Positions 1 through 6,337 of a DNA stretch of 10,607 bases are shown here, piece by piece. Each line of letters begins with the position of its first letter. Within the stretch, counting starts at the first letter, position 1. Under the pieces are notes generated by a model. It was not told where the DNA came from. It saw only the letters and a program-made list of their open reading frames with translations, and searched no databases. The DNA lies in assembly GCA_964555645.1 (NCBI GenBank), contig CAZKTA010000041.1, positions 1-10,607 of the forward strand. The letters are read 5' to 3'. The position numbers and the translations under genes are program-made. The DNA is from DTLC01 sp964555645. GTDB lineage: Bacteria; Verrucomicrobiota; Verrucomicrobiia; Limisphaerales; DTLC01.

Positions 1-348
1 AAATCCGACGGGACCGTCGTGGCGTGGGGCTGGAACGATTTTGGCCAGTGCAACGCGCCTGTTGGGTTGAGCAATGTGCTAGCCATTGCAGCGGGCCACG
101 GGTACAGTCTGGCGCTTGTTCGGGCCGACGTGGCGCCGGTTTGGGTTTGGCCGCTAAGGCTCTCGGCCGAAGGATTTGAAGGCTGGCTTGACGTCAGGCG
201 CCAAGGCCATTACCGGATTGAATGGTCGGATGACTTGGTGAGTTGGAGGCCGTTGACGGTGCTTACCAATGTGGTTGGGCGGGTCCAGGTGATTGATCCG
301 TCAGCAACCGGTGCGCCCCGGCGGTTCTACCGCGCGGTGCTTCAGTAG
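1..348 (+). CDS. RCC1-repeat protein, C-terminal fragment (5' end outside window)
   Basis: The reading frame is open from the first base, so the gene begins before the window; it ends at TAG 346-348. The first ~40 visible residues form one RCC1/BNR-like beta-propeller blade: SDGTVVAWGWNDFGQ, then APVGLSNVLAIAAGHGYSLAL, matching the usual pattern of DGTVxAWG, a GQ turn, P-x-GLSNV and AAGxxxSLAL. After a short VAPVWVWP linker comes a ~70-residue segment (RIEWSDDLVSWRPL, VQVIDPSATGAPRRFYRAVLQ). I recognise this as a recurrent C-terminal module of verrucomicrobial extracellular proteins, often joined to RCC1, LamG or Ig-like domains. It is probably exported, but the signal peptide would lie outside the window. 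Its biochemical role cannot be told from this piece. It is unlikely to be functionally tied to the operon starting at 1640, because a pseudogene on the other strand lies between them. Confidence 0.8.
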   Translation, partial: KSDGTVVAWGWNDFGQCNAPVGLSNVLAIAAGHGYSLALVRADVAPVWVWPLRLSAEGFEGWLDVRRQGHYRIEWSDDLVSWRPLTVLTNVVGRVQVIDPSATGAPRRFYRAVLQ

Positions 349-402
349 GTATCGGGAGCGGCACACGCCGCCAGCTAAGGCGTTCGCGGACAGGACACTC
401 CT

Positions 403-418
403 CAACGCCACGGCGTTG
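403..418. repeat. Short perfect inverted repeat between RCC1 gene and RAYT pseudogene
   Basis: CAACGCC at 403-409 and GGCGTTG at 412-418 are exact reverse complements separated by AC. It sits 55 bases after the RCC1-gene stop and 50 bases past the 3' end of the RAYT pseudogene. It could be part of a terminator for either gene, but no T-run follows on either strand, or a REP-like palindrome of the kind RAYT proteins act on. A 7-base arm with a short loop is expected a few times by chance in 10 kb, so support is weak. Confidence 0.3.
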
Positions 419-468
419 TACAGGATTGGATCGGGCTGGACCGTTAGGCGTCGGTCAAGGGTGACGTG

Positions 469-1398
469 CTATTTCTCATTTCGGGTTCTCCAATACAGAA
501 AATGCGCCAAGTGCATTTTGGTTCCCCTCCCAAATCGCTCGGTTGCACATGCCAGCGTCATCGTTGTTTCCCGCCGTAGCCGTTTGGCAATCACCACTTT
601 CGCTGCATCGCCTTTGCGCTGCTGGGCCAAGGCAGAATCGCTCCACTCGCACCGGCTCAATTTCTCCGCCAAGATCCCCTCAGCCTGGGCTTCTGCTGAT
701 GCGCGCGCATCATCATAGTGCCATCGGGCAGGCGTCTGCGCCGTGGTCGCCAACAACTCACGCTTCAACGCTTCTGCGCCAAGGAACCACCCGGGCCGGC
801 TCGGCCCGAATTATCCTTCGTCCTGCACTGCTGTTCTAATGCCTCTTTAAATCGCCGCCGCCCTACCGCCAGTGTCCCTTGGGAAATACGATATTCCCAT
901 AGCAAGCGGTCCACACGCAGCCACGGCCAGTGTTTCACGGCGGCTTCGAATGCGCCGGCCGACTGCTCTGCTGATACACACGCAACGGTTGCTGGGGCGT
1001 GAGCGGCCTCGCCCAGGTCGGATCCAAATGCACGTAATCGCACACTGTCTTCAAATACCCCCTCACGAGCCATTCACGATCAACGCTTGTGTTGCTCGCC
1101 GAACAAGTGCCCAAACAACTTGTGCCACGCTGATTGACCCGGTCGGTGCAGCGCTCAGAAACCATTTCTTACCAGCGAACAGATTGGCTCGGGGCGTCGT
1201 TTCCACCACCATATGAAAATGATTCAGCATCAGGCAAGACACGTGCACGTGCCGGCTGGGTTTACCACAAGCCTCCAAGAGCGTGACCAGTAACCACTGC
1301 CAATCCTGGTCATCCTTAAAAGTGGATTCACGCCGGCCGCGGCGATTTATGACATGATAGATGGCACCCGGATACTCCCCCCTTAGCTTTCGTGCCAT
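469..1398 (-). pseudogene. RAYT-type (REP-associated tyrosine transposase, Y1_Tnp) pseudogene, multiply frameshifted
   Basis: Read right to left, the pieces assemble into one recognisable RAYT of normal size (~310 codons). ATG 1398-1396 begins MARKLRGEYPGAIYHVINR, then the HUH metal-binding motif LNHFHMVVE and ANLFAGKKWFL. The frame then changes repeatedly: TDRVNQRG (~1147-1124), KLFGHLFGEQHK (~1121-1086), ALIVNGS then TGA (1063-1065), GYLKTVCDYVHLDP (~1057-1016; its Tyr is the likely nucleophile), WLRVDRLLWEYRISQGT (~915-865), GWFLGAEALKRELL (~797-756) and LRRETTMTL to the TAG stop at 469-471. That is about six frame changes, four of them within ~100 bases, so no full product can be made. 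Intact relatives are single-copy, domesticated or IS200/IS605-related transposases of the HUH class. I see no flanking target-site duplication. The shifts lie at several separate places, which suggests old decay; assembly error could explain one or two but hardly all. Confidence 0.88.
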
Positions 1399-1639
1399 GC
1401 CAGACACCGTAGCGCACCCTCAAGCAGCCAGTTCAATACGACTTCCCTCTACGATCAGTCATTTCCATTCCGTGCATGTGCGAGTTGAGCTGATGTACCT
1501 CGAGCTTTCATGCTCCCACCTCTATCGGTTTTGGGTGTGCCGCCGTGTACAACCGGACATGTTTCCGCAGGAGTCGGTCTGTAACCTTTTGGAGCCTGGT
1601 GGCTCTGTACCGGCAGAACCAAAAAAGATTGGTGAAACT
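1399..1639 (+). other. Intergenic region and presumed promoter/leader of the thioredoxin-SQR operon
   Basis: This 241-base stretch separates the oppositely oriented RAYT remnant from the first gene of the operon, so the operon promoter most likely lies here. I could not find a convincing sigma-70 pair: TTGAGC at 1485-1490 is the best -35-like hexamer, but the sequence 17 bases on (TCATGC) is a poor -10. A small hairpin (GAGCC 1592-1596 / GGCTC 1601-1605, TGGT loop) is flanked by TTTTGG 1587-1592 and CCAAAA 1619-1624, just before the thioredoxin start. No clear ArsR/BigR-type AT-rich operator palindrome was seen. The thioredoxin frame is open upstream to about 1361, but the translation there has no protein-like character. 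Confidence 0.35.
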
Positions 1640-1990
1640 ATGAAAAACACAGTTGAGCTAAACGAAACCAATTTTGACCAGGAAGTCCTCAAGGCCAACG
1701 GACTTGTAGTGGTAGATTTCTACGCCCCGTGGTGCGGGCCGTGCCGCATGCTGGCACCGTTTTTCGAGCAATTGGCAGCCGAGTTTGCCGGCCGTGCCAA
1801 GTTCGTTAAGGTCAACGTTGACGACGCGCCTTTGCTCGCCACGCGGTACGGCATAACTGGTGTGCCGACGGTGATGTTGTTCAAAGGCGGTGTGCTTGTT
1901 GACACATACCTCGGCGTGCCGAGCCCGAAACAGTTTCGAGCACGCATTGATGCGCTGGCCGACAAAGCACTTGCCACTACAACAGCGTAG
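1640..1990 (+). CDS. trxA: Thioredoxin
   Basis: This 116-residue protein has the length and all the landmarks of a canonical cytoplasmic thioredoxin: buried Asp26 in VVVDFYAPW, the redox motif WCGPC at 31-35, FVKVNVDD at 55-62, and cis-proline 76 in GITGVPTVMLF. The residue numbers match E. coli Trx1. There is no signal peptide. The start is ATG 1640, chosen because homology begins within a few residues of it and the upstream in-frame translation does not look like protein; a GGTG (1631-1634) is the only Shine-Dalgarno-like element. It reduces protein disulfides and, as known for the family, can cleave persulfides and polysulfides, taking electrons from thioredoxin reductase (not in this window). 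It opens the operon and is followed after 78 bases by SQR, which fits a role in handling SQR-derived sulfane sulfur; that link is inferred. Confidence 0.95.
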   Translation: MKNTVELNETNFDQEVLKANGLVVVDFYAPWCGPCRMLAPFFEQLAAEFAGRAKFVKVNVDDAPLLATRYGITGVPTVMLFKGGVLVDTYLGVPSPKQFRARIDALADKALATTTA

Positions 1991-2068
1991 CGAACCTAAT
2001 AACAGCTAGCGCACTCAGGGCGGCGCCAAGTTTCGGGCGCATAATTTCAACGACCGGCATAACCAGGC

Positions 2069-3334
2069 ATGAACAGCCCAAGAACAATTGCGATAATCGG
2101 TGGCAGTTTTGCCGGGCTAACTGCTGCGTTCGAGCTGAAGAAGCGGCTCGGCAACTCAGCCCAGGTCATCGTGTTTGACAAGGCTGAGCGATTCGTTTTC
2201 ATTCCGTCTCTGATCTGGGTGCCGTTTGGCTGGCGTAGTGTTGAGCAGATTTCGTTTCCACTTCGGCCTACGCTGGAGCGCAAAGGAATCGAGTTTAGGC
2301 ATACAGTAGTGGAAGCCATTGATCCAAAGCTACAGCTCATTAATACCGCGCACGGCCGGGTTGCGTACGATTACCTTTTGATTGCTACCGGTGCGCACCC
2401 TGAGTTTGAGTCAGTGCCCGGGCTGGGTCCGCACGGCGGATATACCGTTAGCATTTGCACGGCTGACCATGCACTGCACGCGCACGAGCAATGGAAAAAG
2501 TTCCTCGCCAATCCCGGGCCTGTCATTGTGGGGGCGACACAAGGTGCCTCATGCTACGGCGCGGCATACGAGTTTGTGTTTAACCTGGAATTTGCCCTGC
2601 GCCGGGCCGGCCTGCGCAATCGAGTGCCAATCACTTACGTAACAAGTGAACCTTTTGCAGGCCACTTCGGCATCGGCGGACTTGGCAAGGGCCAGGTCAT
2701 GACAGAATGGTTTTTCCGACACACAAAAATTGACTGGGTGTTGAACGCTGTGATCGAGCGTGTTGAGCCTGGCAAACTCTGGCTTAAACGCGGGCAATTG
2801 CATCGCCATAACCAACGCAACGGCCCGACGCTAGATTTATCCGGGCAATCCCTGCGGTTTAACTACGCAATGATCATACCTGCATTTGCTGGTGTCGAAG
2901 CAGTTCGCGCCAGCGGTCTTGGCAATGCACGCGGGTTTATTGTCGTGGACGATTACTTCAGACACACGCAATTTCCGAACGTGTTTGCCGCTGGCGTAGC
3001 TGTGGCGGTTGCGCCCCCTGCACCATGTGAAGCAGGCTGTTCAGTGCCCAAAACGGGCTACATAAGCGAGGTAATGGCCAAGTACGCTGCGATAAACATT
3101 GCAGCGAGCATAACGGGTAAGCCGCTTACACCTAAACCCGCAACTGAGCTAGACGCAAAATGTGTCATGGACGCCGGCAACCAGGGCATCATCATGCTTA
3201 CAGACCGGATTTACAAACCTGGCCAACGCAAGTTGCAACTGCTTGTGCCCGGGCCGTGGGCGCATTGGGTGAAAGTGTGGCTGGAGAAATATTTCCTGTG
3301 GAAACTGCGCACTGGTCGGGTCAGGCTGCCATAG
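2069..3334 (+). CDS. sqr: Sulfide:quinone oxidoreductase (FAD-dependent, peripheral membrane)
   Basis: A 421-residue two-dinucleotide-binding-domain flavoprotein. The N-terminus TIAIIGGSFAGLTAA (6-20) is the FAD-binding GxGxxG-type fold, written GGSFAG here. DYLLIATGAHPEF (101-113) is the conserved ATG motif. The three cysteines typical of SQR are present: C130 in SICTADHA, C162 in GASCYGAAYE and C365 in DAKCVMDAGN. Their spacing is close to the trio known from Acidithiobacillus (128/160/356) and Aquifex (124/156/347). KTGY at 328-331 precedes the quinone-side region. The amphipathic C-terminus (WAHWVKVWLEKYFLWKLR, ~398-415) matches the SQR segment that holds the enzyme on the membrane. It should oxidise sulfide to sulfane sulfur and reduce quinone. 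Related flavocytochrome c dehydrogenases or NDH-2 are less likely because of the cysteine pattern and lack of a Tat signal. A pair C320/C324 before KTGY and a polar stretch at ~243-260 look extra. ATG 2069 has only a weak ribosome-binding site. Confidence 0.9.
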   Translation: MNSPRTIAIIGGSFAGLTAAFELKKRLGNSAQVIVFDKAERFVFIPSLIWVPFGWRSVEQISFPLRPTLERKGIEFRHTVVEAIDPKLQLINTAHGRVAYDYLLIATGAHPEFESVPGLGPHGGYTVSICTADHALHAHEQWKKFLANPGPVIVGATQGASCYGAAYEFVFNLEFALRRAGLRNRVPITYVTSEPFAGHFGIGGLGKGQVMTEWFFRHTKIDWVLNAVIERVEPGKLWLKRGQLHRHNQRNGPTLDLSGQSLRFNYAMIIPAFAGVEAVRASGLGNARGFIVVDDYFRHTQFPNVFAAGVAVAVAPPAPCEAGCSVPKTGYISEVMAKYAAINIAASITGKPLTPKPATELDAKCVMDAGNQGIIMLTDRIYKPGQRKLQLLVPGPWAHWVKVWLEKYFLWKLRTGRVRLP

Positions 3335-3369
3335 GCAGAACACCCGGTCAAAGGCCAACTCAACCGAAA

Positions 3370-3636
3370 ATGCAGCACAATTATATGGAACTGATTATCC
3401 GCAGAGTCGCTGGGACAATAGTTTTGGCGAGCTTATTGCTAGCACATTATAACAGCCGCGCTTGGCTATGGGTAACAGCTTTTGTCGGGTTCAATCTGCT
3501 GCAGAGTTCATTTACAAAGTTTTGTCCGTTGGAGATAATCCTGCGCAAGCTCAAATCGAGCAGGACGAGTGCGGCTAAAATACGAGGTTGTTGTTGCACA
3601 AGTTTCATGGGCGATAACGACTGTGACGCAAAATGA
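3370..3636 (+). CDS. Small DUF2892-type (YgaP-like) inner-membrane protein
   Basis: An 88-residue protein with two hydrophobic segments, about 11-26 (RVAGTIVLASLLLAHY) and 31-48 (AWLWVTAFVGFNLLQSSF), followed by FCPLEIIL at 51-58. The N-terminal R-R-x-x-G, the short hairpin and the CPL motif after helix 2 are the pattern of DUF2892 (PF11127), the membrane part of the rhodanese YgaP and of many stand-alone small proteins beside sulfur-metabolism genes. No rhodanese domain is attached. The tail is unusual: basic, then three adjacent cysteines (C74-C76) and a further C85. ATG 3370 is chosen; ATG 3385 (residue 6) is a possible alternative. It starts 35 bases after SQR, and its TGA (3634-3636) overlaps the next ATG (3633-3635), implying translational coupling to the TolC-like gene. 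The molecular role is unknown; a part in sulfane-sulfur handling is a guess from context. Confidence 0.75.
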   Translation: MQHNYMELIIRRVAGTIVLASLLLAHYNSRAWLWVTAFVGFNLLQSSFTKFCPLEIILRKLKSSRTSAAKIRGCCCTSFMGDNDCDAK

Positions 3637-4940
3637 AATCTGCCAATTGGTTGACCGGACTTTGCGCACTGGTTTGGGTTGTAAGCAATGCTGCTGAACC
3701 ATGGCGATTCGAGGATGCAATCCGATTCGCTCTAACCAACAGTCCAGATGCACGCATCGCAATGCAACGGATTGCCGCCGCCGAGGCGGGTTTGCGCCAG
3801 GCGAATTCAGCTGCCTGGCCGAAATTGCAATTGCAATCGAGCTACACGCGCACGGACAACCCGATGATGGTTTTCGGCTCGATACTCAACCAGCGTGCAT
3901 TCGGCGAGCCGCCCCTTGGCCCAATCAACTTCAACAACGTGCCCGACATTGACAATCTCAATGTGCGCGGGGTGGTAACCATGCCGCTATACGCAGGCGG
4001 CCAGATCACCTCGGCACGCGAGGCAGCCCGTGCAAATGCATGGGCTGCACGCGACGCAGCCGATGCGGTCCGGAACACCCTCGCCTTCGAGGTTGCACGT
4101 GCGTATCACACGGTGCTCAAAACACGCGAGTTTGTGCGCGCGGCCGAAGCCGCAGTAGCCGCTTTCGAGAAAAACCTCGAAATTGCAAGCAACAGATTCA
4201 ATGCAGGGACACTTCTGAGAGCTGATTTGCTCGATGTTGAGGTGCGCCTTGCACAAGCGCGTGAAGACCTCGTGCGTGCACGCAACGCGCGCGAACTTTC
4301 GTTGCGCGCATTGCGGACACTGCTTGGGATAGACGACCCTAAGTTTGATGTTCTGGACGCGGTACCGGCTGTGTCGGTACCTGAATCTGGCGACTTCAGC
4401 ACGCGGCCCGAGCTAGCCGCCAGCAGCCAGCAAATACGGGCGCTGGAGGCGGACTTACGCCGTGCGCGGGGTGGCTACATGCCGGTTGTGGGCCTTTTCA
4501 GCAGCGCAGATTACGACCGCGGCTGGCGGTCCGAAGGCGACGGCAAAAGTTACACCGCGGGTGTCATGGTGCAGTTTAACCTGTGGGACGGCCAATTGAC
4601 CCGCGGCAAGGTACAGCAAGCGCAAGCCGAGCTGCACACCGCCATCGAGAATGACCGTAAGTTGCGGCTCATGCTTGCGCTCGAGGTCGAGCAAGCGCGG
4701 CTCAATCTCAACGAAGCCAAGGAACGGTTGGGTGTGACAGAGAAAACCGTTGTCCTTGCGAAAGAAAGTGCTGAATTGACCCGCGCGCGGTTCGAGCAAG
4801 GCTTAGCGCTGGCTGCACAGCTCATAGATGCTGAAACTGCGCTGACCGGCGCACGTGTGCGCCATGCTGAAGCCGAGGCAGACTACCGCATTGCAGTCGC
4901 TGCGTTACGAAAAGCTTTGGGCCTACCGCAACTGCCATGA
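3633..4940 (+). CDS. TolC-family outer-membrane efflux protein
   Basis: A 435-residue protein that opens with a Sec signal peptide (MKSANWLTGLCALVWVVSNAA, likely cut near residue 21) and then FEDAIRFALTNSPD, the classic first helix of the outer-membrane efflux protein family (PF02321). Two structural repeats are visible. Each has long Ala/Arg/Glu-rich alpha-helical stretches (~125-235 and ~330-430) and a short beta segment with the family's P-L-Y-x-G-G or N-L-W-D-G signature: VVTMPLYAGGQI (~114-125) and GVMVQFNLWDGQ (~309-320). The repeated RFxxG (SNRFNAGTLLRADLLDVE; ARFEQGLALAAQLIDAE) is also diagnostic. A trimer would form a channel through the outer membrane and periplasm for the adaptor and RND pump encoded next. 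Both ends are ATGA overlaps, with the DUF2892 gene upstream and the adaptor downstream. This also implies a diderm host. Confidence 0.93.
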   Translation: MKSANWLTGLCALVWVVSNAAEPWRFEDAIRFALTNSPDARIAMQRIAAAEAGLRQANSAAWPKLQLQSSYTRTDNPMMVFGSILNQRAFGEPPLGPINFNNVPDIDNLNVRGVVTMPLYAGGQITSAREAARANAWAARDAADAVRNTLAFEVARAYHTVLKTREFVRAAEAAVAAFEKNLEIASNRFNAGTLLRADLLDVEVRLAQAREDLVRARNARELSLRALRTLLGIDDPKFDVLDAVPAVSVPESGDFSTRPELAASSQQIRALEADLRRARGGYMPVVGLFSSADYDRGWRSEGDGKSYTAGVMVQFNLWDGQLTRGKVQQAQAELHTAIENDRKLRLMLALEVEQARLNLNEAKERLGVTEKTVVLAKESAELTRARFEQGLALAAQLIDAETALTGARVRHAEAEADYRIAVAALRKALGLPQLP

Positions 4941-6190
4941 GAACGACCTTGAACATAATCAGTGAAATGCTCGGTCAGAAAATCCGCAACAAAATGAACA
5001 GATACAGCGCGTACACAGGAGAATCGAGTGCGGGGCTTTGTCTGAGCTGCAGCCGCTGTCATGGTCGGTCGTCGAACGCGAGTTTGACCGGCTGCAACAT
5101 CGTACAGCCCTCAAAACCACGGTCGAACAACGTGCCCGCTCAATTGTTGCGAAGTAAAGGCCGCCGTAAAACAGGGGTGACGCTTGCGGCGGTTTTGCTG
5201 GGGGCTGCATTTTTGCCAGGGTGCGGTCGGCATCAGCCTGCCTCAGGCACAACGCACTCGTTACCACCCGTTCAAGTTCGTGTTCAGCCGGTTGTTGCCA
5301 AACAGTGCATCGCAAGCGAGGAAATACCTGGCACTGTCCGCCCCAAAACGCGTGCCACGCTCGAAGCCAAGGTAGCAGGGCGCATAACCGAACTACCCGT
5401 TGTCGTCGGCCAAGCTGTTAAAGCTGGGGAGCTGGTCGCGCGGCTCGACGCTAATGAAATCAAGGCGCGTCTTGACCAGGCGCGGGCGGTTCTGGAGCAG
5501 GCGCGGCGCGACCGCGACCGGTACACTGCATTGCTCGCACAGCATGCTGTTACCCAGGCCGAGTTTGACGGGGTAATGGCACGGTATCGCGTAGCCGAGG
5601 CAACCGTGCTCGAAGCCGAAACGATGCTTGCTTACACGGATGTGCGCGCGCCGTTCGACGGCGTTGTGAACCGCAAGTATGCCGATGTGGGGGATTTAGC
5701 AGTTCCAGGCAAGCCGCTTGTCGAGCTGGAGACTACATGGGCATTTCGGTTCGAGGCAGACATACCGGAAGCGCTCATTGGTCACGTGCAGGCGGGTGCA
5801 AGATTGCCCGTACGCGTTGATGCAATCGGCGCTGCGCTTGAAGGAGTTGTAAGCGAGGTTGCACCTGGCGGGGACCCGAGCAGCCGCACCATACATGTCA
5901 AGATTGACCTGCCGGACACACCAGGACTGCGTTCAGGCTTGTTTGGGCGGCTCACGCTGCCGGTGTCAGAACGCACGGCGTTGTGCGTACCTACAAACGC
6001 ACTGGTCAAACGCGGCCAGCTCGACCTTGTGTTTGTTGTTGCAGACGGCAAAGCACAGATGCGACTCGTCAAGCCGGGCAAACAGCTCGGCGACACCATC
6101 GAGCTGTTGTCCGGGATCGAATCGGGCGAGTTGGTCGTGATCGAGGGCGCGGCAGCGCTGTTAGACGGACAACCGGTGCAACTCAGGTGA
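4937..6190 (+). CDS. RND efflux periplasmic adaptor (membrane fusion protein), probable lipoprotein; start uncertain
   Basis: From about residue 105 this is a standard HlyD/AcrA-type adaptor. The lipoyl half-motif is AKVAGRITELPVVVGQAVKAGELVARLD (split here as AKVAGRITELP 144-154 and GELVARLD 164-171). A helical hairpin rich in Gln/Arg/Ala follows (172-230), then the second lipoyl half YTDVRAPFDGVVNRKY (233-248), a beta-barrel (~268-345) and the membrane-proximal domain to residue 417. ATG 4937 forms an ATGA overlap with the TolC stop, but the likely lipoprotein signal (RRKTGVTLAAVLLGAAF, then LPGC with Cys96) begins only near residue 76. The first ~70 residues look unlike protein, with a cysteine-rich patch CLSCSRCH (35-42). 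Initiation may instead be at GTG 5132 or TTG 5144/5147, which would give a textbook lipoprotein signal; no good ribosome-binding site favours any of them. The adaptor bridges the TolC-like channel and the permease downstream. Confidence 0.9.
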   Translation: MRTTLNIISEMLGQKIRNKMNRYSAYTGESSAGLCLSCSRCHGRSSNASLTGCNIVQPSKPRSNNVPAQLLRSKGRRKTGVTLAAVLLGAAFLPGCGRHQPASGTTHSLPPVQVRVQPVVAKQCIASEEIPGTVRPKTRATLEAKVAGRITELPVVVGQAVKAGELVARLDANEIKARLDQARAVLEQARRDRDRYTALLAQHAVTQAEFDGVMARYRVAEATVLEAETMLAYTDVRAPFDGVVNRKYADVGDLAVPGKPLVELETTWAFRFEADIPEALIGHVQAGARLPVRVDAIGAALEGVVSEVAPGGDPSSRTIHVKIDLPDTPGLRSGLFGRLTLPVSERTALCVPTNALVKRGQLDLVFVVADGKAQMRLVKPGKQLGDTIELLSGIESGELVVIEGAAALLDGQPVQLR

Positions 6191-6225
6191 AATTTGAATG
6201 TCAAAACCGGCATCCTGGACAATGT

Positions 6226-6320
6226 CCAAAACCCAAACTTCCAAAGTTCCAAATGCAGCCTCGGTTTATCGCCGTTGGCCGATTTGGTCATTTGAGTTTG
6301 TTTTGGATTTTGGATTTTGG
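6226..6320. repeat. Imperfect inverted repeat in the adaptor-permease gap
   Basis: The left arm at 6226-6255 (CCAAAACCC..., ending TTCCAAATG) is largely complementary to the right arm at 6289-6320 (CATTTGAGTTTG..., ending TTTTGG). The match is clearest at the inner end (CCAAATG / CATTTGAG) and in the runs of CCAAA against TTTGG. The ~33-base centre contains a smaller TCGG/CCGA pairing. It fills most of the only sizeable gap within the pump genes. In my experience such CCAAA/TTTGGA-rich blocks recur between genes in Verrucomicrobia and may be multi-copy elements, but copy number cannot be judged here. It could fold in the mRNA between the adaptor and the permease. Confidence 0.5.
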
Positions 6321-6331
6321 ATTTCGGATTT
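6305..6331 (+). repeat. Heptanucleotide tandem repeat (GGATTTT) just before the permease start
   Basis: GGATTTT at 6305-6311, GGATTTT at 6312-6318, GGATTTC at 6319-6325 and a partial GGATTT at 6326-6331 make nearly four units of 7 bases. The array ends 6 bases before ATG 6338 and thus occupies the ribosome-binding region of the permease gene. Short tandem arrays can gain or lose units by slippage; since 7 is not a multiple of 3, unit changes would shift frame if translated and would alter spacing or accessibility if not. Confidence 0.75.
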
Positions 6332-6337
6332 GGTCGT

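Noticed and set aside
792..808. Perfect inverted repeat CGGGCCG/CGGCCCG in the RAYT pseudogene
   Set aside because: Seven-base arms with a short spacer are expected several times by chance in this length, and there is no associated T-run or repeat copy.
293..1216. Several plus-strand ORFs across the RAYT region
   Set aside because: They are antisense to recognisable RAYT segments and have no protein-family features.
1361..1639. In-frame N-terminal extension of thioredoxin to 1361
   Set aside because: Its start lies inside the RAYT 5' end, the translation has no protein-like pattern, and thioredoxin homology starts just after ATG 1640.
4361..4381. Inverted repeat GGTACCG/CGGTACC in the TolC-family gene
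   Set aside because: Chance-level arm length, within intact coding sequence, with no regulatory context.
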